In this document: piece by piece, positions 1 through 9,197 of the stretch
How the letters are laid out: each line of letters opens with the position of its first letter
Numbering within the stretch: the first letter of the stretch is position 1
Assembly (NCBI GenBank): GCA_018239845.1
Contig: JAFEGO010000101.1
Location: 1-64,000 of the forward strand
DNA length: 64,000 nucleotides
Direction: 5' to 3'
Origin: Verrucomicrobiota bacterium
Lineage (GTDB): Bacteria > Verrucomicrobiota > Verrucomicrobiia > Opitutales > Opitutaceae
Position numbers and translations under genes: made by a program
The notes under the pieces: generated by a model
The model's input: the letters and a program-made list of their open reading frames with translations, nothing else
The model's database searches: none
Told to the model about the DNA's origin: nothing

Positions 1-850
1 GCTCGGCGGATTGTGCCTGATCATCGGCTTCCTCTGCCATGGTGCCGCGGCCTTCGCCTTGCTGGCCATCGCGCCGCTCTGGCTGTGGCCCCGCCGCCGT
101 TTCCCTTGGAAAAACCTCGCGCTCTGCGCGCTCATCGCGGGCGCCGTGTATGCGCCGTGGTGGGCCTACCAGCACTTTTATCAGCCGCCGGCCAACCGCC
201 TGATCAAGTGGCACCTGGCCGGCGTCATCCCGATCGATGCGCGCGGATCGTGGGAAACCCTCCGCCAGGCCTATCACGAGAAAACCTGGGCCGAGCTCTG
301 GGCCGTCCGGCGCGAGAATCTCAAATTCGCCCTGCTGCAGGATGACTGGCCCCGCCTCGTGAAATTTTTCTCCACGGATCTGATGGACGCCCGCAACGCG
401 GACTTTTTCCACCTGCTCCGCTCAATCGGTTGGTGGAACGCCGGCCTGCTGGCCCTGCCCTTCTCCCTGTGGCTGGCCGCCCGGCGCCGGCCCGCCCTGA
501 CCAATCCGGATACACTCGCCTTCGCCTCCCGTACGCTGCTCTGGACGGTGCTGGGGTACGTGGTGTGGTGGCTGTTGGAATTCGGCCCGTGGCCCTACAT
601 CCACCACATGTCCTACAACACACCGCTGCTCCTGCTCGGGCTTGCGTTGTGGGCGCTGCTGATCCTGCACCGGGTTGCGCTGCTCGCAGTCGGGCTGCTG
701 GCCGGCCTTTATTTCTGCACCTTCTACGGCCTGTCCGCCCCGGTCTATTTCTCGAGCCAGCCGGTCTGGGCCGTTTTCCTCCCGCTGCTGGTCGCCTTGG
801 CGCTCGCCGGCTGGCTGGTCGCGCCTAGCCGCGACCAAACTTCAGCTTGA
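1..850 (+). CDS. GT-C-like polytopic membrane protein, C-terminal part
   Basis: The reading frame is open from the left edge, so the true start and the N-terminal catalytic half lie outside the window. The visible 280 or so residues contain at least five hydrophobic segments, from a first helix at the edge to a last helix ending at the WLVAPSRD terminus. This topology resembles the C-terminal half of family-39-like (GT-C) glycosyltransferases, and similar proteins occur at 7456, 20461 and 23186. A lipid-linked sugar donor is inferred, not seen. The last codons and the stop overlap a decayed antisense copy of a glycosyltransferase 3' end, so the native C-terminus may have been replaced by rearrangement. 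The exact family is uncertain because no catalytic loop is visible. Confidence 0.6.
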   Translation, partial: LGGLCLIIGFLCHGAAAFALLAIAPLWLWPRRRFPWKNLALCALIAGAVYAPWWAYQHFYQPPANRLIKWHLAGVIPIDARGSWETLRQAYHEKTWAELWAVRRENLKFALLQDDWPRLVKFFSTDLMDARNADFFHLLRSIGWWNAGLLALPFSLWLAARRRPALTNPDTLAFASRTLLWTVLGYVVWWLLEFGPWPYIHHMSYNTPLLLLGLALWALLILHRVALLAVGLLAGLYFCTFYGLSAPVYFSSQPVWAVFLPLLVALALAGWLVAPSRDQTSA

Positions 851-1020
851 GCGAGATGTTTGTCGTACCGTACGGTCGGTCCCTGCAGCGCACCGGGATG
901 TCGCGGATGTCGCGTATCCGCAATTTCAATAACCTCGCACCGAGGATCGGGTGAAGTCGCCGAAACGGCCGAAGCTCCGCCCCGGCACCTCAATACGCCT
1001 CAATATCCAGCAGGTCGTTA
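830..1020 (-). pseudogene. Decayed copy of the 3' end of the 2209-3642 glycosyltransferase gene
   Basis: Read on the minus strand, this stretch aligns by eye with the last 65 or so codons of the gene at 2209-3642 (compare 2216-2420). Shared blocks include GACC[A/G]AACTTCAGCTTGA, GCGAGATGTT[T/C]GTCGT, GCACCGGGATGTCGCG and TTGAAGTCGCCGAA-like sequence. The copy has lost about 45 bases after the first block and carries a 9-base tandem duplication (GATGTCGCG). It therefore cannot encode the same protein. It lies immediately downstream of the beta-helix gene at 1023-2087. The simplest reading is a tandem or recombinational duplication in which only the end of one copy survives. Confidence 0.75.
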
Positions 1021-1022
1021 GG

Positions 1023-2087
1023 TCAGAGAATGTCCGTTATGGAATTGCCGGATCCGTTATCGATGTAATTGGTGCTGCATCCAAAGAATGTCAGGTCCCG
1101 GCCACTGCAGGTCTGGCAGGAATTTCCGAATAAAAGACCAATTCCCGCGTCGCCAATAAGACAGCTCGAAACCTTATTGTACTGAGCTTCCAGCTGGATA
1201 CCCACGATCGCCGTCCATCCCTGTCCAAACATGCGGCAATTGCGGATCAATGTCATGCCTCCCGTGCACTCAATGCCGACGGCGCTGTTGGAATTCCACA
1301 GCACATATAATCCATCAATGTCATTCTGGCCGCGGCTCCCGATTTGCACGGCAATATTGTATTGATTAAAAAAACAGTCGTACAATTGCGTATTCGCGGT
1401 GTAATCAGTAGCGATTACACCATAATTTACCGCCGAACCCTCGCATCCACGAAATACCGTCCCTTCAGTCGGAGTCGTTGGCAGCCCATCGACATAAAAA
1501 CTGATGTTTACCCACTGCGCCTGGCAGTCGATAAGCGTGACATTCCCGCCCGGGTTATAGATGAAAAAAGCCCGATCAGTTCTCGTGAAATGGGCGGAAT
1601 CTCCATACACATTGACATCACGGATCACGCTTCGATTTCCACCTGTGATATTCAGATACAATCCATACTGCCAATTACCGAATATCTGGCAGCGTTCACA
1701 CCAGAATTGCTGCTCAAGGGTATTCCCGGGCGTTCCTCCCAAGTAGGATATTCCGTAGGTCGATGGCGATGATATCGAGTTCCGCTGCTCCACCCAAACA
1801 TCGGTAATCCGGCACACCCCGTTGTTCGCAGCCGTGCGGTCAAAGATGATGCCATTGCCGCCATATATACCCAGCCTGCTGCCTGCCACCGTGTCGCCAC
1901 GAACCCACGCCTTCGCGGTAATCGAGCTCAATGAGCCGGATATATTGTAATAATTTGGAGCTGACGGCACCACCAGAACACCCGATCCAGCCGTATTCAG
2001 CGCACTGATAGCCGCGTTAAATGCAGCCGTATCGTCGGTCGATCCATTACCGGTCGCACCGTAAGTCATTACATTGAAGTCGCTCAT
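1023..2087 (-). CDS. Right-handed beta-helix protein, pectate-lyase-superfamily type
   Basis: The 354-residue product opens with FNVMTYGATGNGSTDDTAAF, the typical start of Pfam Pectate_lyase_3 and tailspike-like proteins: a DDTAAFxxA motif followed by a [V/L]xVPxxxYY strand. The rest has the regular short strands and Asn-rich turns of a parallel beta-helix. No export signal is visible, and a catalytic triad cannot be assigned. A GAGAGAGG Shine-Dalgarno-like stretch lies just upstream of the ATG. Base composition is clearly less GC-rich than the neighbouring genes. It sits between an intact glycosyltransferase gene and a decayed copy of that gene's 3' end, which suggests acquisition by transfer. 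A polysaccharide lyase/hydrolase, epimerase or structural role are all possible. Confidence 0.75.
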   Translation of the reverse strand: MSDFNVMTYGATGNGSTDDTAAFNAAISALNTAGSGVLVVPSAPNYYNISGSLSSITAKAWVRGDTVAGSRLGIYGGNGIIFDRTAANNGVCRITDVWVEQRNSISSPSTYGISYLGGTPGNTLEQQFWCERCQIFGNWQYGLYLNITGGNRSVIRDVNVYGDSAHFTRTDRAFFIYNPGGNVTLIDCQAQWVNISFYVDGLPTTPTEGTVFRGCEGSAVNYGVIATDYTANTQLYDCFFNQYNIAVQIGSRGQNDIDGLYVLWNSNSAVGIECTGGMTLIRNCRMFGQGWTAIVGIQLEAQYNKVSSCLIGDAGIGLLFGNSCQTCSGRDLTFFGCSTNYIDNGSGNSITDIL

Positions 2088-2208
2088 GGCATTACCTCTC
2101 TCATTTAGTCAGGGGTTGGTGAGAACTACACTTGTATCTCAATTTAGATACGCATAGTCAATGAATTTCAACCCCAACGGGATTGTAACGGAAATTTAAC
2201 CACAAGCA

Positions 2209-3642
2209 CTATCCCCGACCGAACTTCAGCTTGAACATCCCGAACGCCGTCATCTTCAGCAGCAGCCACCCGTGGCGGAAGCGCGAGATGTTCGTCGTCC
2301 CGTAGGTCCGGTCCTTGTATCGCACCGGGATGTCGCGTATCCGCAGTTTCAATAACGCTGCGCCGAAGAGCAGGTTGAAGTCGCCGAACGGATCGAAGTC
2401 CCCGAGCACCTCGATGCGCTTGAGGATGCGCTCGTAGTCCCGCCGCAGCAGCATCTTCGTGCCGCACAGGCTGTCCTTGATCGGCTGGCCGAGCGTGAAC
2501 GACAGCGCGAGCGCGAAGAATTTGTTGCCGAGCAGGTTCAGGAAACGCATCGCCTCCTTCTCCATCGGGTACACGAGGCGGCTGCCGTTGGCGAACTCCA
2601 CCCGGCCCGAGGCCACGGCGGCAAAAAACTTCGGCAGGTCCTCCGGCGGCGCCGTGAGGTCCGCGTCCTGGATCACCAACACGTCGCCCGTCGCCGCCGC
2701 AAAGCCCGTGAAGACCGCGTCCCACTTGCCCTTCCCCGGCTGCTGCATCGCGCTCACCACGAGCGGACCGCGGTACGCCGCCACCTCGCGCTGGATCGCG
2801 GCCCACGTGTCGTCGCGACTGTGGCCTTCCACAAAGATCACCTCCGTCCGCGCGCCCATCACCGGGATGCGCTCCAGTGCGGCGCGGATGTTGCCCGACT
2901 CGTTGCGCGCCGGCACGATCACCGAGCAGGTCAGCTCCGGGCCGAGATTCTGAGGCGCGGGCCGGGCCACGATGTACAGGCTCGATCCGAAATGCCGCAG
3001 GCCCGGTAGGCGCACCACGAATCGGTTGAAGAAACCCGACACCAGCGGCACGCGAAACGGAAACAATTGCTCCGTGCTCTGGTGCACGACTTCCCAGCCC
3101 GAAAGTTCGAGCAAGTTGATCAGGTCCTTCGTCGAGAGCCAGTTGCTCGGCGGCTGCTTCGTCACCATCCCCAGCCACTGCCCGAGCCCGAGCAAGGGCG
3201 TCCAGACGTTGTTGACCGAGGTGAGGCAGAGACGCGTGCGCGGGTGCGACGCGGCCCGCAGGTTTTCCAAGGCCGCCTGCACGTCCGACAGATAACCAAC
3301 GAGGTAATCCATCACCACGAAATCGAATTTCTCCTCCGTCCGGAAGGTCTGCGCATCCGCCAGCACGTACTCCGCCGTGCCGCCCGCATCCGCTGCGCGG
3401 GCCTGCTCCAGCATCCGCGGGCTCACGTCGATGCCCACTGCGCGCGCCGGCTTCAGCGCCCGCAGCAGCGTCCCCCGCCCGCACCCCACCTCCAGCACCC
3501 GGCTCCCTTCCGGGATGAGATGCCGCAGCTGCTCCGCCAGTTGCGCATGGAAGCCCGCTTGGACGCGCCGCGCCGCGCCATCATGGGCGCTGACCCAGTC
3601 GAAGTGCTCCGCCATGCCGGCGTCGGTCGTTGAGGAATCCAT
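2209..3642 (-). CDS. SAM methyltransferase fused to GT2 glycosyltransferase
   Basis: The 477-residue product has two domains. Residues 45-225 or so form a class I methyltransferase with motif [13 protein letters not shown] at about 49-60 and acidic IDVSP after strand beta2. Residues 238-477 form a GT-A fold family 2 enzyme ([22 protein letters not shown] in place of the usual DDGSxDG, and DAD at 326-328). The C-terminal part resembles dolichyl-phosphate or polyprenyl-phosphate sugar synthases. The chosen ATG leaves 115 bp to the divergent epimerase at 3758. A longer in-frame start at 3798 would run into that gene. Likely role: addition or modification of a sugar on a lipid carrier, with methylation in the same pathway. 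Substrates cannot be told from sequence. Confidence 0.85.
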   Translation of the reverse strand: MDSSTTDAGMAEHFDWVSAHDGAARRVQAGFHAQLAEQLRHLIPEGSRVLEVGCGRGTLLRALKPARAVGIDVSPRMLEQARAADAGGTAEYVLADAQTFRTEEKFDFVVMDYLVGYLSDVQAALENLRAASHPRTRLCLTSVNNVWTPLLGLGQWLGMVTKQPPSNWLSTKDLINLLELSGWEVVHQSTEQLFPFRVPLVSGFFNRFVVRLPGLRHFGSSLYIVARPAPQNLGPELTCSVIVPARNESGNIRAALERIPVMGARTEVIFVEGHSRDDTWAAIQREVAAYRGPLVVSAMQQPGKGKWDAVFTGFAAATGDVLVIQDADLTAPPEDLPKFFAAVASGRVEFANGSRLVYPMEKEAMRFLNLLGNKFFALALSFTLGQPIKDSLCGTKMLLRRDYERILKRIEVLGDFDPFGDFNLLFGAALLKLRIRDIPVRYKDRTYGTTNISRFRHGWLLLKMTAFGMFKLKFGRG

Positions 3643-3757
3643 CCCGCCCAAACTCCCCGAGCCCCGCCCCAGCGACAAGCCTTTTGCCCAAGCGTTTGGG
3701 CTCGAAACCCACCCGTCACCCGCATTCTGTGGTGTTTTCACCTTAGCTTTACCTTTC

Positions 3758-4816
3758 ATGGCCAAAACGCTCCTCGTCACCGGCTCCTCCGGCCTCATCG
3801 GCTCCGAAGTCTGCGTCTATTTCGCGCGCGAGCTCGGCTTCACCGTTCATGGCGTGGACAACAACCAGCGCGCCGTCTTCTTCGGCCCGCAGGGCGACAC
3901 CCGGTGGAACCAGCAGCGCCTCGCTCGCGAGTTGCCGGGCTTCGTCCATCACGAGCTCGATATCCGCGACCGCGCCGGCGTCCTCGCCCTCGTGAAATCG
4001 GTGAAGCCCGATGTCATCGTCCACACCGCCGCCCAGCCCAGCCACGACCGCGCCGCCGCCATCCCCTTCGACGACTTCGACACCAACGCCGTCGGCACTC
4101 TCAACCTCCTCGAGGCCGTCCGCCAGGCTGCGCCGGAGTCCCCCTTCGTTCACATGAGCACGAACAAGGTCTATGGCGACGCCCCCAACCGCATCGCCCT
4201 GAAGGAACTCGACACCCGGTGGGACTACGCCGACCCCGCTTACGAGCACGGCATCGCCGAGACCTTCACCATCGACCAGTCCAAGCACTCCCTCTTCGGC
4301 GCCTCCAAGGTCGCCGCCGACGTCATGGTCCAGGAGTACGGCCGCTACTTCAACCTCCCCTGCTGCGCCCTCCGCGGTGGCTGCCTTACCGGCCCCAACC
4401 ACACCGGCGTCGAGCTCCACGGCTTCCTCTCCTACCTCGTGAAGTGCAACCTCGAGGGCAAGGAGTATCGTGTTTTCGGTTACAAGGGAAAGCAGGTCCG
4501 CGACAACATCCACTCCCTCGACGTCGCCCGCTTCATGGCCGCCTTCGTCGCCGCCCCCCGCGCCGGCGAGGTGTACAACCTGGGCGGCGGCAAGGCCAAC
4601 AGCACCTCGATTCTCGAGGCGTTCAAGATCACGGAAAAGTTCTCCGGCAAGGCCCAGGTCTACACCTACGTGGACCAGAACCGCGCCGGCGACCACATCT
4701 GCTACTACAGCGACCTCCGCAAGATGCGCGCCCACTACCCCAATTGGGACATCACCCAGTCCCTCGAAGAGACCATCCGCCAGATCGTCGCCGCCTGGCG
4801 CGCCCGGCAGGCGTAA
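3758..4816 (+). CDS. NAD-dependent sugar epimerase/dehydratase, RfbE-like extended SDR
   Basis: This 352-residue extended SDR begins with the Rossmann motif TGSSGLIGS (residues 8-16) and has the conserved STNKVYGD segment. It most resembles CDP-tyvelose/CDP-paratose 2-epimerase-like proteins. Where classical members carry YxxxK, the sequence reads FGASK (in [11 protein letters not shown]). The catalytic Tyr position is therefore Phe, which may be a feature of this subfamily. It is followed by a small exported protein, a second epimerase and a GT2 on the same strand, so a role in making an activated sugar for the surface glycan is likely. The reaction itself is uncertain. Confidence 0.85.
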   Translation: MAKTLLVTGSSGLIGSEVCVYFARELGFTVHGVDNNQRAVFFGPQGDTRWNQQRLARELPGFVHHELDIRDRAGVLALVKSVKPDVIVHTAAQPSHDRAAAIPFDDFDTNAVGTLNLLEAVRQAAPESPFVHMSTNKVYGDAPNRIALKELDTRWDYADPAYEHGIAETFTIDQSKHSLFGASKVAADVMVQEYGRYFNLPCCALRGGCLTGPNHTGVELHGFLSYLVKCNLEGKEYRVFGYKGKQVRDNIHSLDVARFMAAFVAAPRAGEVYNLGGGKANSTSILEAFKITEKFSGKAQVYTYVDQNRAGDHICYYSDLRKMRAHYPNWDITQSLEETIRQIVAAWRARQA

Positions 4817-4866
4817 TTCCCCGGCTTGAGAAACTTTCCCATCCGGCCATCGTCTGGTCTGTGTCC

Positions 4867-5553
4867 ATGTCGCAGCTCAATTTCGCACGTTCCACCCTTT
4901 TCGCCCCGCTCTTCGCGGTAGCGCTCCTTGGCGTGCCCGTTGCGCTCCCCGCAGCCGACAATCCCTTTGCCCCGGCTCCTTCCGCGGGCGGTCCCGGCGC
5001 CGGCCCGGTCAGCGACACCTATCAGCTTTCCGGTTACGTGGCCCAGCCGAAGGGCGACGGCATGATCAGCGTCACGCGCACCAGCGACAAGCGCAGCCTC
5101 TGGATCCCCCTCGGTCAGACCGTCGGCGACATCACGGCCGTCAGCTACGATGCGCTCAATGACCAGGCGGTCATCAAGGCCGGCGGGCAGACCCTCACCA
5201 TCACCCTCCGCAAGGCCGTCGTCAAAGCCGGCACCAATATCATCCGCTCCGCCGCTCCGCCGCCGCCCATGCCTGCCCCTGTCGCCGCTGCGCCCGCGAG
5301 CGGGGCACCCGCCGCTCCCGGCACCACCCCCGCCGCTGATCCGACCCTCCCGCCCCAGCCGCCCCCGCCGGCTCCCGGGACCGACGCTTTCAAGGAGCAG
5401 GAAGCCCGCATGCTCGTGACCGACCTGCTGGAAATCGGCTTGGAGCAGCGCAAGGCCTACGAGGCCGCGCAGCGCGAGGCCGCAGCCCGCGGTGGCCGCG
5501 CCGGTCAGGCCGATCCCGCGACCGCCACGGCCACGACGTCCCCGACGCGCTGA
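4867..5553 (+). CDS. Exported Pro/Ala-rich protein of unknown function
   Basis: The 228-residue product has a signal peptide (hydrophobic segment STLFAPLFAVALLGVPVAL, then cleavage near AAD). A small beta-rich core of about 90 residues follows (YQLSGYVAQPKGDGMISVTR through VVKAGTN). Then come a proline/alanine linker and a helical, charged C-terminus (FKEQEARMLVTDLLEIGLEQRKAYE). It is probably periplasmic or surface located. It lies 50 bp after the epimerase at 3758 and 61 bp before the epimerase at 5615. I recognise no family. The upstream ATG at 4867 was chosen because it places the signal peptide at the N-terminus. Confidence 0.7.
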   Translation: MSQLNFARSTLFAPLFAVALLGVPVALPAADNPFAPAPSAGGPGAGPVSDTYQLSGYVAQPKGDGMISVTRTSDKRSLWIPLGQTVGDITAVSYDALNDQAVIKAGGQTLTITLRKAVVKAGTNIIRSAAPPPPMPAPVAAAPASGAPAAPGTTPAADPTLPPQPPPPAPGTDAFKEQEARMLVTDLLEIGLEQRKAYEAAQREAAARGGRAGQADPATATATTSPTR

Positions 5554-5614
5554 GCCGCTGCGCGGCCAAGTTTCGCCTTCCGCCCTGCCGGAGGCCCTGT
5601 TTCCCTCAGCGCGC

Positions 5615-6682
5615 ATGAAACTCCTCATCTCCGGCGTATGCGGTTTTGTCGGCAGCACCCTCGCCCGGGCGCTGGTCGCCGCCGGACATCAGGTCACGGG
5701 CTTTGACAACTACATCCGCCCCGGCAGCGAGACCAACCGCGAGCCGCTCCAGCGCCTCGGCGTCAAAGTCCTCACTGCGGACCTGCGGGACGCCACCGCC
5801 ATCGACGCGCTGCCGGCCGCCGACTTCGTGATCGATGCCGCCGCCAATCCCAGCGTCCTCGCCGGCATCGACGGCCGCACCAGCTCCCGCGAGCTCGTGG
5901 ATCACAATCTCACGGGCACCATCAATCTCCTCGAGTACTGCAAGGCCCGCCGCGCCGGTTTCATTCTCCTCTCCACCAGCCGCGTTTACTCCATCGCGCC
6001 GCTGGCGAAGCTCGCAGTCACCCCGGAAAACGGCGCCTTCCGCCCTTCGCCGCTCGCCCCTTTCCCCGCCGGCCTGACCGCCGCGGGGCTCGACGAAACT
6101 TTCGCCACCACCGCGCCCATCTCCCTCTACGGCGCGACCAAGCTGGCCTCCGAAGCCCTCGCCTTGGAATACGGCGCGGCCTTCGATTTCCCTGTTTTCA
6201 TCAATCGCTGCGGCGTACTGGCGGGGGCCGGCCAGTTCGGCCGCGCCGACCAGGGCATCTTCGCCTACTGGCTCAATGCACACCTCCGCCGTCGGCCGCT
6301 CAAGTATCTCGGCTTCGGCGGCCACGGCCACCAGGTCCGCGACTGTCTCCACCCGCTCGATCTCCTGCCTGTCCTGGAAAAACAGTTCGCCGCCCCGTCG
6401 ATCGACATGGCGGATCGCATCGCCAATTTCTCCGGCGGCCTCGCCTCCGCGATGTCCTTGCGCCAGCTCACCGACTGGTGCGACGCGCGGTTCGGCCCGC
6501 ATCCGGTCGTAGCCGACGGCACGCCGCGGCCCTTCGACATCCCCTGGATCATCCTCGACCACGCCAAGGCCACGCGCGTGTGGAACTGGCGCCCGGCCAC
6601 GCCGGTATCCACAATCCTCGACGAAATTTCCGCCCACGCCGCGCAAAATCCGGCTTGGCTTGAGCTGTCCGCCCCGCGGTAA
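5615..6682 (+). CDS. NAD-dependent epimerase/dehydratase, CDP-paratose epimerase-like
   Basis: This 355-residue extended SDR has an N-terminal ISGVCGFVGSTLA nucleotide-binding motif, LLSTSRVYS with the catalytic Ser/Thr region, and an intact YGATK (YxxxK) motif. The length and the GSETNREPL segment after the second strand resemble CDP-paratose 2-epimerases and related nucleotide-sugar epimerases. Unlike the paralogue at 3758, it keeps the catalytic Tyr. The GT2 gene at 6697 follows after 14 bp, suggesting co-transcription. It probably provides a nucleotide sugar for the polysaccharide made by the locus. The specific sugar is not known. Confidence 0.85.
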   Translation: MKLLISGVCGFVGSTLARALVAAGHQVTGFDNYIRPGSETNREPLQRLGVKVLTADLRDATAIDALPAADFVIDAAANPSVLAGIDGRTSSRELVDHNLTGTINLLEYCKARRAGFILLSTSRVYSIAPLAKLAVTPENGAFRPSPLAPFPAGLTAAGLDETFATTAPISLYGATKLASEALALEYGAAFDFPVFINRCGVLAGAGQFGRADQGIFAYWLNAHLRRRPLKYLGFGGHGHQVRDCLHPLDLLPVLEKQFAAPSIDMADRIANFSGGLASAMSLRQLTDWCDARFGPHPVVADGTPRPFDIPWIILDHAKATRVWNWRPATPVSTILDEISAHAAQNPAWLELSAPR

Positions 6683-6696
6683 TCCGTATCCAACCG

Positions 6697-7449
6697 ATGC
6701 CCACCGCCCCCGCGCTCACCCTCTACTCCGTCATCATCCCCGCCCGCAACGAGGAGGAGTCGCTGCCGACGACGATCGAGGACATTGTCCGCACCTTCAC
6801 CGCCGAGAACATCCCGCACGAGATCGTGGTCGTGGACGATGGCTCGACCGATGGCACCTGGTCCGTCCTGACCCGGCTGCAGTCCACCTACCCGACGCTG
6901 AAGCCGGTGCAGAACCTCGGCGACCATGGCTTCGGCCGCGCCGTCGTCCATGGTCTCAACCACAGTCGCGGCGATGCCGTGGTCATCATGATGGCTGACG
7001 CCTCCGACTCCCCGGTCCATGCCGCGTATTACTGGCGGCTCCTCAACGAGGGTTACGACTGCGCCTTCGGCAGCCGGTTCATCAAGGGCGGCGAGGTCGT
7101 CGACTACCCGCGGGTGAAGCTGTTCGTCAACCGCCTGGCCAACTTCCTCGTGCGCGTGGGGTTCGCGATCCCGCTCAACGACACGACAAACGCCTTCAAG
7201 GCCTACCGCCGCACGGTGATCGACGGCTGCCGCCCCTTCCTTGCTCCGCATTTCAACCTCACCGTCGAGATCCCGCTCAAGGCCATCGTCCGCGGCTTCA
7301 GCTACACGATCATTCCCATCTCGTGGCGCAACCGGAAGTACGGCGAGGCCAAGCTCAAAATCAAGGAGATGGGCAGCCGCTATTTCTTCATCTGCGCGTA
7401 CATCTGGCTGGAGAAATATTTCAGCCGCGGGGACTACCGCAAACGCTGA
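6697..7449 (+). CDS. GT2 glycosyltransferase, polyprenyl-phosphate sugar synthase-like
   Basis: The 250-residue GT-A protein has SVIIPARNEEESLP, the nucleotide-binding VVDDGSTDGTW (residues 46-56), MMADASDSP as the metal-binding DxD region, and SWRNRKYGEAK near the C-terminus. Its size and motifs are those of dolichol-phosphate mannose synthase-like enzymes, which transfer a sugar from a nucleotide donor to a polyprenyl phosphate at the cytoplasmic face of the membrane. There is no C-terminal membrane domain. The next gene, a GT-C-like membrane protein that could use such a lipid-linked sugar, starts 6 bp later. That pairing supports the assignment but does not prove it. Confidence 0.88.
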   Translation: MPTAPALTLYSVIIPARNEEESLPTTIEDIVRTFTAENIPHEIVVVDDGSTDGTWSVLTRLQSTYPTLKPVQNLGDHGFGRAVVHGLNHSRGDAVVIMMADASDSPVHAAYYWRLLNEGYDCAFGSRFIKGGEVVDYPRVKLFVNRLANFLVRVGFAIPLNDTTNAFKAYRRTVIDGCRPFLAPHFNLTVEIPLKAIVRGFSYTIIPISWRNRKYGEAKLKIKEMGSRYFFICAYIWLEKYFSRGDYRKR

Positions 7450-7455
7450 CGCCCC

Positions 7456-9132
7456 ATGAAAATGATCGACGCCTCGCTTCACTGGCTCGCAGCCGAGCCC
7501 GGCCGCTACTGGACGTCCTGCTGGATCACGTTTGCGATTGCGACCGCACTGGCCTTCGTGCCGGAGTTCGGCTCCGGCCGCACTTGGGCCCGGCGGCTCT
7601 CCCATCCGCTCTGGTTCGCCCTCGCGGTGCTGCTGGTCTTCGCCGCCTTTCGCTGGCCGTCGTGGTATTTTCCCCGCGATTTCAATCCCGACGAGCCCCA
7701 GATGATCGCAGGTGCCGTCACCCTGCGCGAGTATCCGGTGTTCTGGCGCGATGTGGACGGCACCACCCACGGTCCCCTCACCGATTACATCCTGCTGCTC
7801 GGCCCCATCTTCGGCCTGCCGCTGAACCTGATCGGATGCCGCATCATTGCCACGCTGCTGGCGGCGGGATCGCTGCTCGCCACGTGGTGGGCCGGACGGC
7901 GCCTGCTCGACCCGACGTCGGCCCGGCTGGCGATTCTGCCGGCGGTGCTCCTGTGGGCCTCCACCTTCACCTTCGATTTCCTGCAATATTCGAGCGAGGT
8001 GCTGCCCATTTTCCTGACCGCCGTCGGCGGCGCCTTGGGCGTGCTGGGCGTGACTTCATCCGGACCGCGTTCGCGCCGCCTGGCCCTGGTCGCCGCAGGT
8101 TTGGCGCTTGGCTCGGTACCCTACTCAAAATTGCAGGGGGTGCCGCTGGCCGCCTTGGTCGGCCTCCTGCTGATTGTGGCCGTTTTCCGCACCTCGGGCG
8201 GACGGGCCCGCTGGGCCGATCTCGGCTGGCTTATCGGCTGCGCCTTGGTGCCGACGATGGTGGTCGCCGCCGCCTTGGCCATCTTCGGACTCGGCGCGGA
8301 GTTCTACCAATCCTACTGGCTGAACAACCTGTTCTACGCCAGCGGCCGGTGGATGAGCTATGTTGACCAGATCAAGGCTTTGCCCGCCTACCTGGACATG
8401 GCGCCGGGGAGCCGACCCTTCTTCTTCGGTTCGCTCTGGGCTGTACTCCTCCTGCTGATCCCCGCGGTGTGGGGCAACCGGCGCCTGATGCTGGCGGTGG
8501 GCTGGGCCGTGGGCTTGGCCGGATTTTACACCGTGCTCGCTCCGGGCCGGACCTTCCAGCACTACATCCAGTTTCTCATTACGCCCGCCGCATTCCTCCT
8601 CGCGGTCAGCCTGCACGGCGCGCGCCGCGGCCTCGACCGGTGGTCGCCCTGGGGCTGGCGGGGCCTCCTGCCCATCGCCATGGCGCTTGCCCTCTGGCCC
8701 GGCATCTCGGACCGCGTGAAAACGTCCGGGCAGCAATTGCTCAACGAATATCTCCATGAGCAGGACCAGCGCGTCTCGGAAATCGGCCGTCACCTGCTGG
8801 CCGAGGCCCGGCCGGGTGACCGGCTCGCCATGTGGGGCTGGCGGGCGATGCTCTACGTCGAAACCGGCCTCCCCCAGGCCATCCGCGACGCCCAGACCTA
8901 CCGCGCGATCGAGAACTACCCGATGCGCGACTATTATCGCGCCCGCTACATGGCCGATTTCCAGCGGGCGAAGCCGCGCTGGTTCGTCGATGCCGTGGGT
9001 GGCGACAATTTCATCTACCACGACCGCCAGGCTGCCGGCCATGAGACCTTCCCCGAATTGCAGGCGGAGATCAGCCAGCACTACATGCTCGTGGGCGACT
9101 GGAGCGGCTGCCGTCTTTACCAGCGGAGGTAA
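7456..9132 (+). CDS. GT-C (family 39-like) membrane glycosyltransferase
   Basis: The 558-residue polytopic protein has about ten hydrophobic segments between residues 20 and 415 and a soluble C-terminal domain of about 140 residues. The first extracytoplasmic loop carries FNPDEPQM (Asp-Glu at 79-80), the acidic signature expected of the catalytic loop in PMT/ArnT-like GT-C enzymes, followed by HGPLTDY. These enzymes use polyprenyl-phosphate sugars on the periplasmic side. It directly follows a GT2 of the polyprenyl-phosphate synthase type, which fits a donor-making and donor-using pair. The acceptor is unknown. Confidence 0.75.
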   Translation: MKMIDASLHWLAAEPGRYWTSCWITFAIATALAFVPEFGSGRTWARRLSHPLWFALAVLLVFAAFRWPSWYFPRDFNPDEPQMIAGAVTLREYPVFWRDVDGTTHGPLTDYILLLGPIFGLPLNLIGCRIIATLLAAGSLLATWWAGRRLLDPTSARLAILPAVLLWASTFTFDFLQYSSEVLPIFLTAVGGALGVLGVTSSGPRSRRLALVAAGLALGSVPYSKLQGVPLAALVGLLLIVAVFRTSGGRARWADLGWLIGCALVPTMVVAAALAIFGLGAEFYQSYWLNNLFYASGRWMSYVDQIKALPAYLDMAPGSRPFFFGSLWAVLLLLIPAVWGNRRLMLAVGWAVGLAGFYTVLAPGRTFQHYIQFLITPAAFLLAVSLHGARRGLDRWSPWGWRGLLPIAMALALWPGISDRVKTSGQQLLNEYLHEQDQRVSEIGRHLLAEARPGDRLAMWGWRAMLYVETGLPQAIRDAQTYRAIENYPMRDYYRARYMADFQRAKPRWFVDAVGGDNFIYHDRQAAGHETFPELQAEISQHYMLVGDWSGCRLYQRR

Positions 9133-9197
9133 CATCGCCGTCGCTTGGCAAACCTCATGTTGACCAACCCCGGGGGCGCGTTTCTAGTGACCGCTTC

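Noticed and set aside
6265-7986. 573-codon minus-strand frame across an epimerase, a GT2 and a membrane protein gene
   Set aside because: Three real genes run on the other strand; the product shows only Gly/Glu/Arg/Asp-rich shadow composition.
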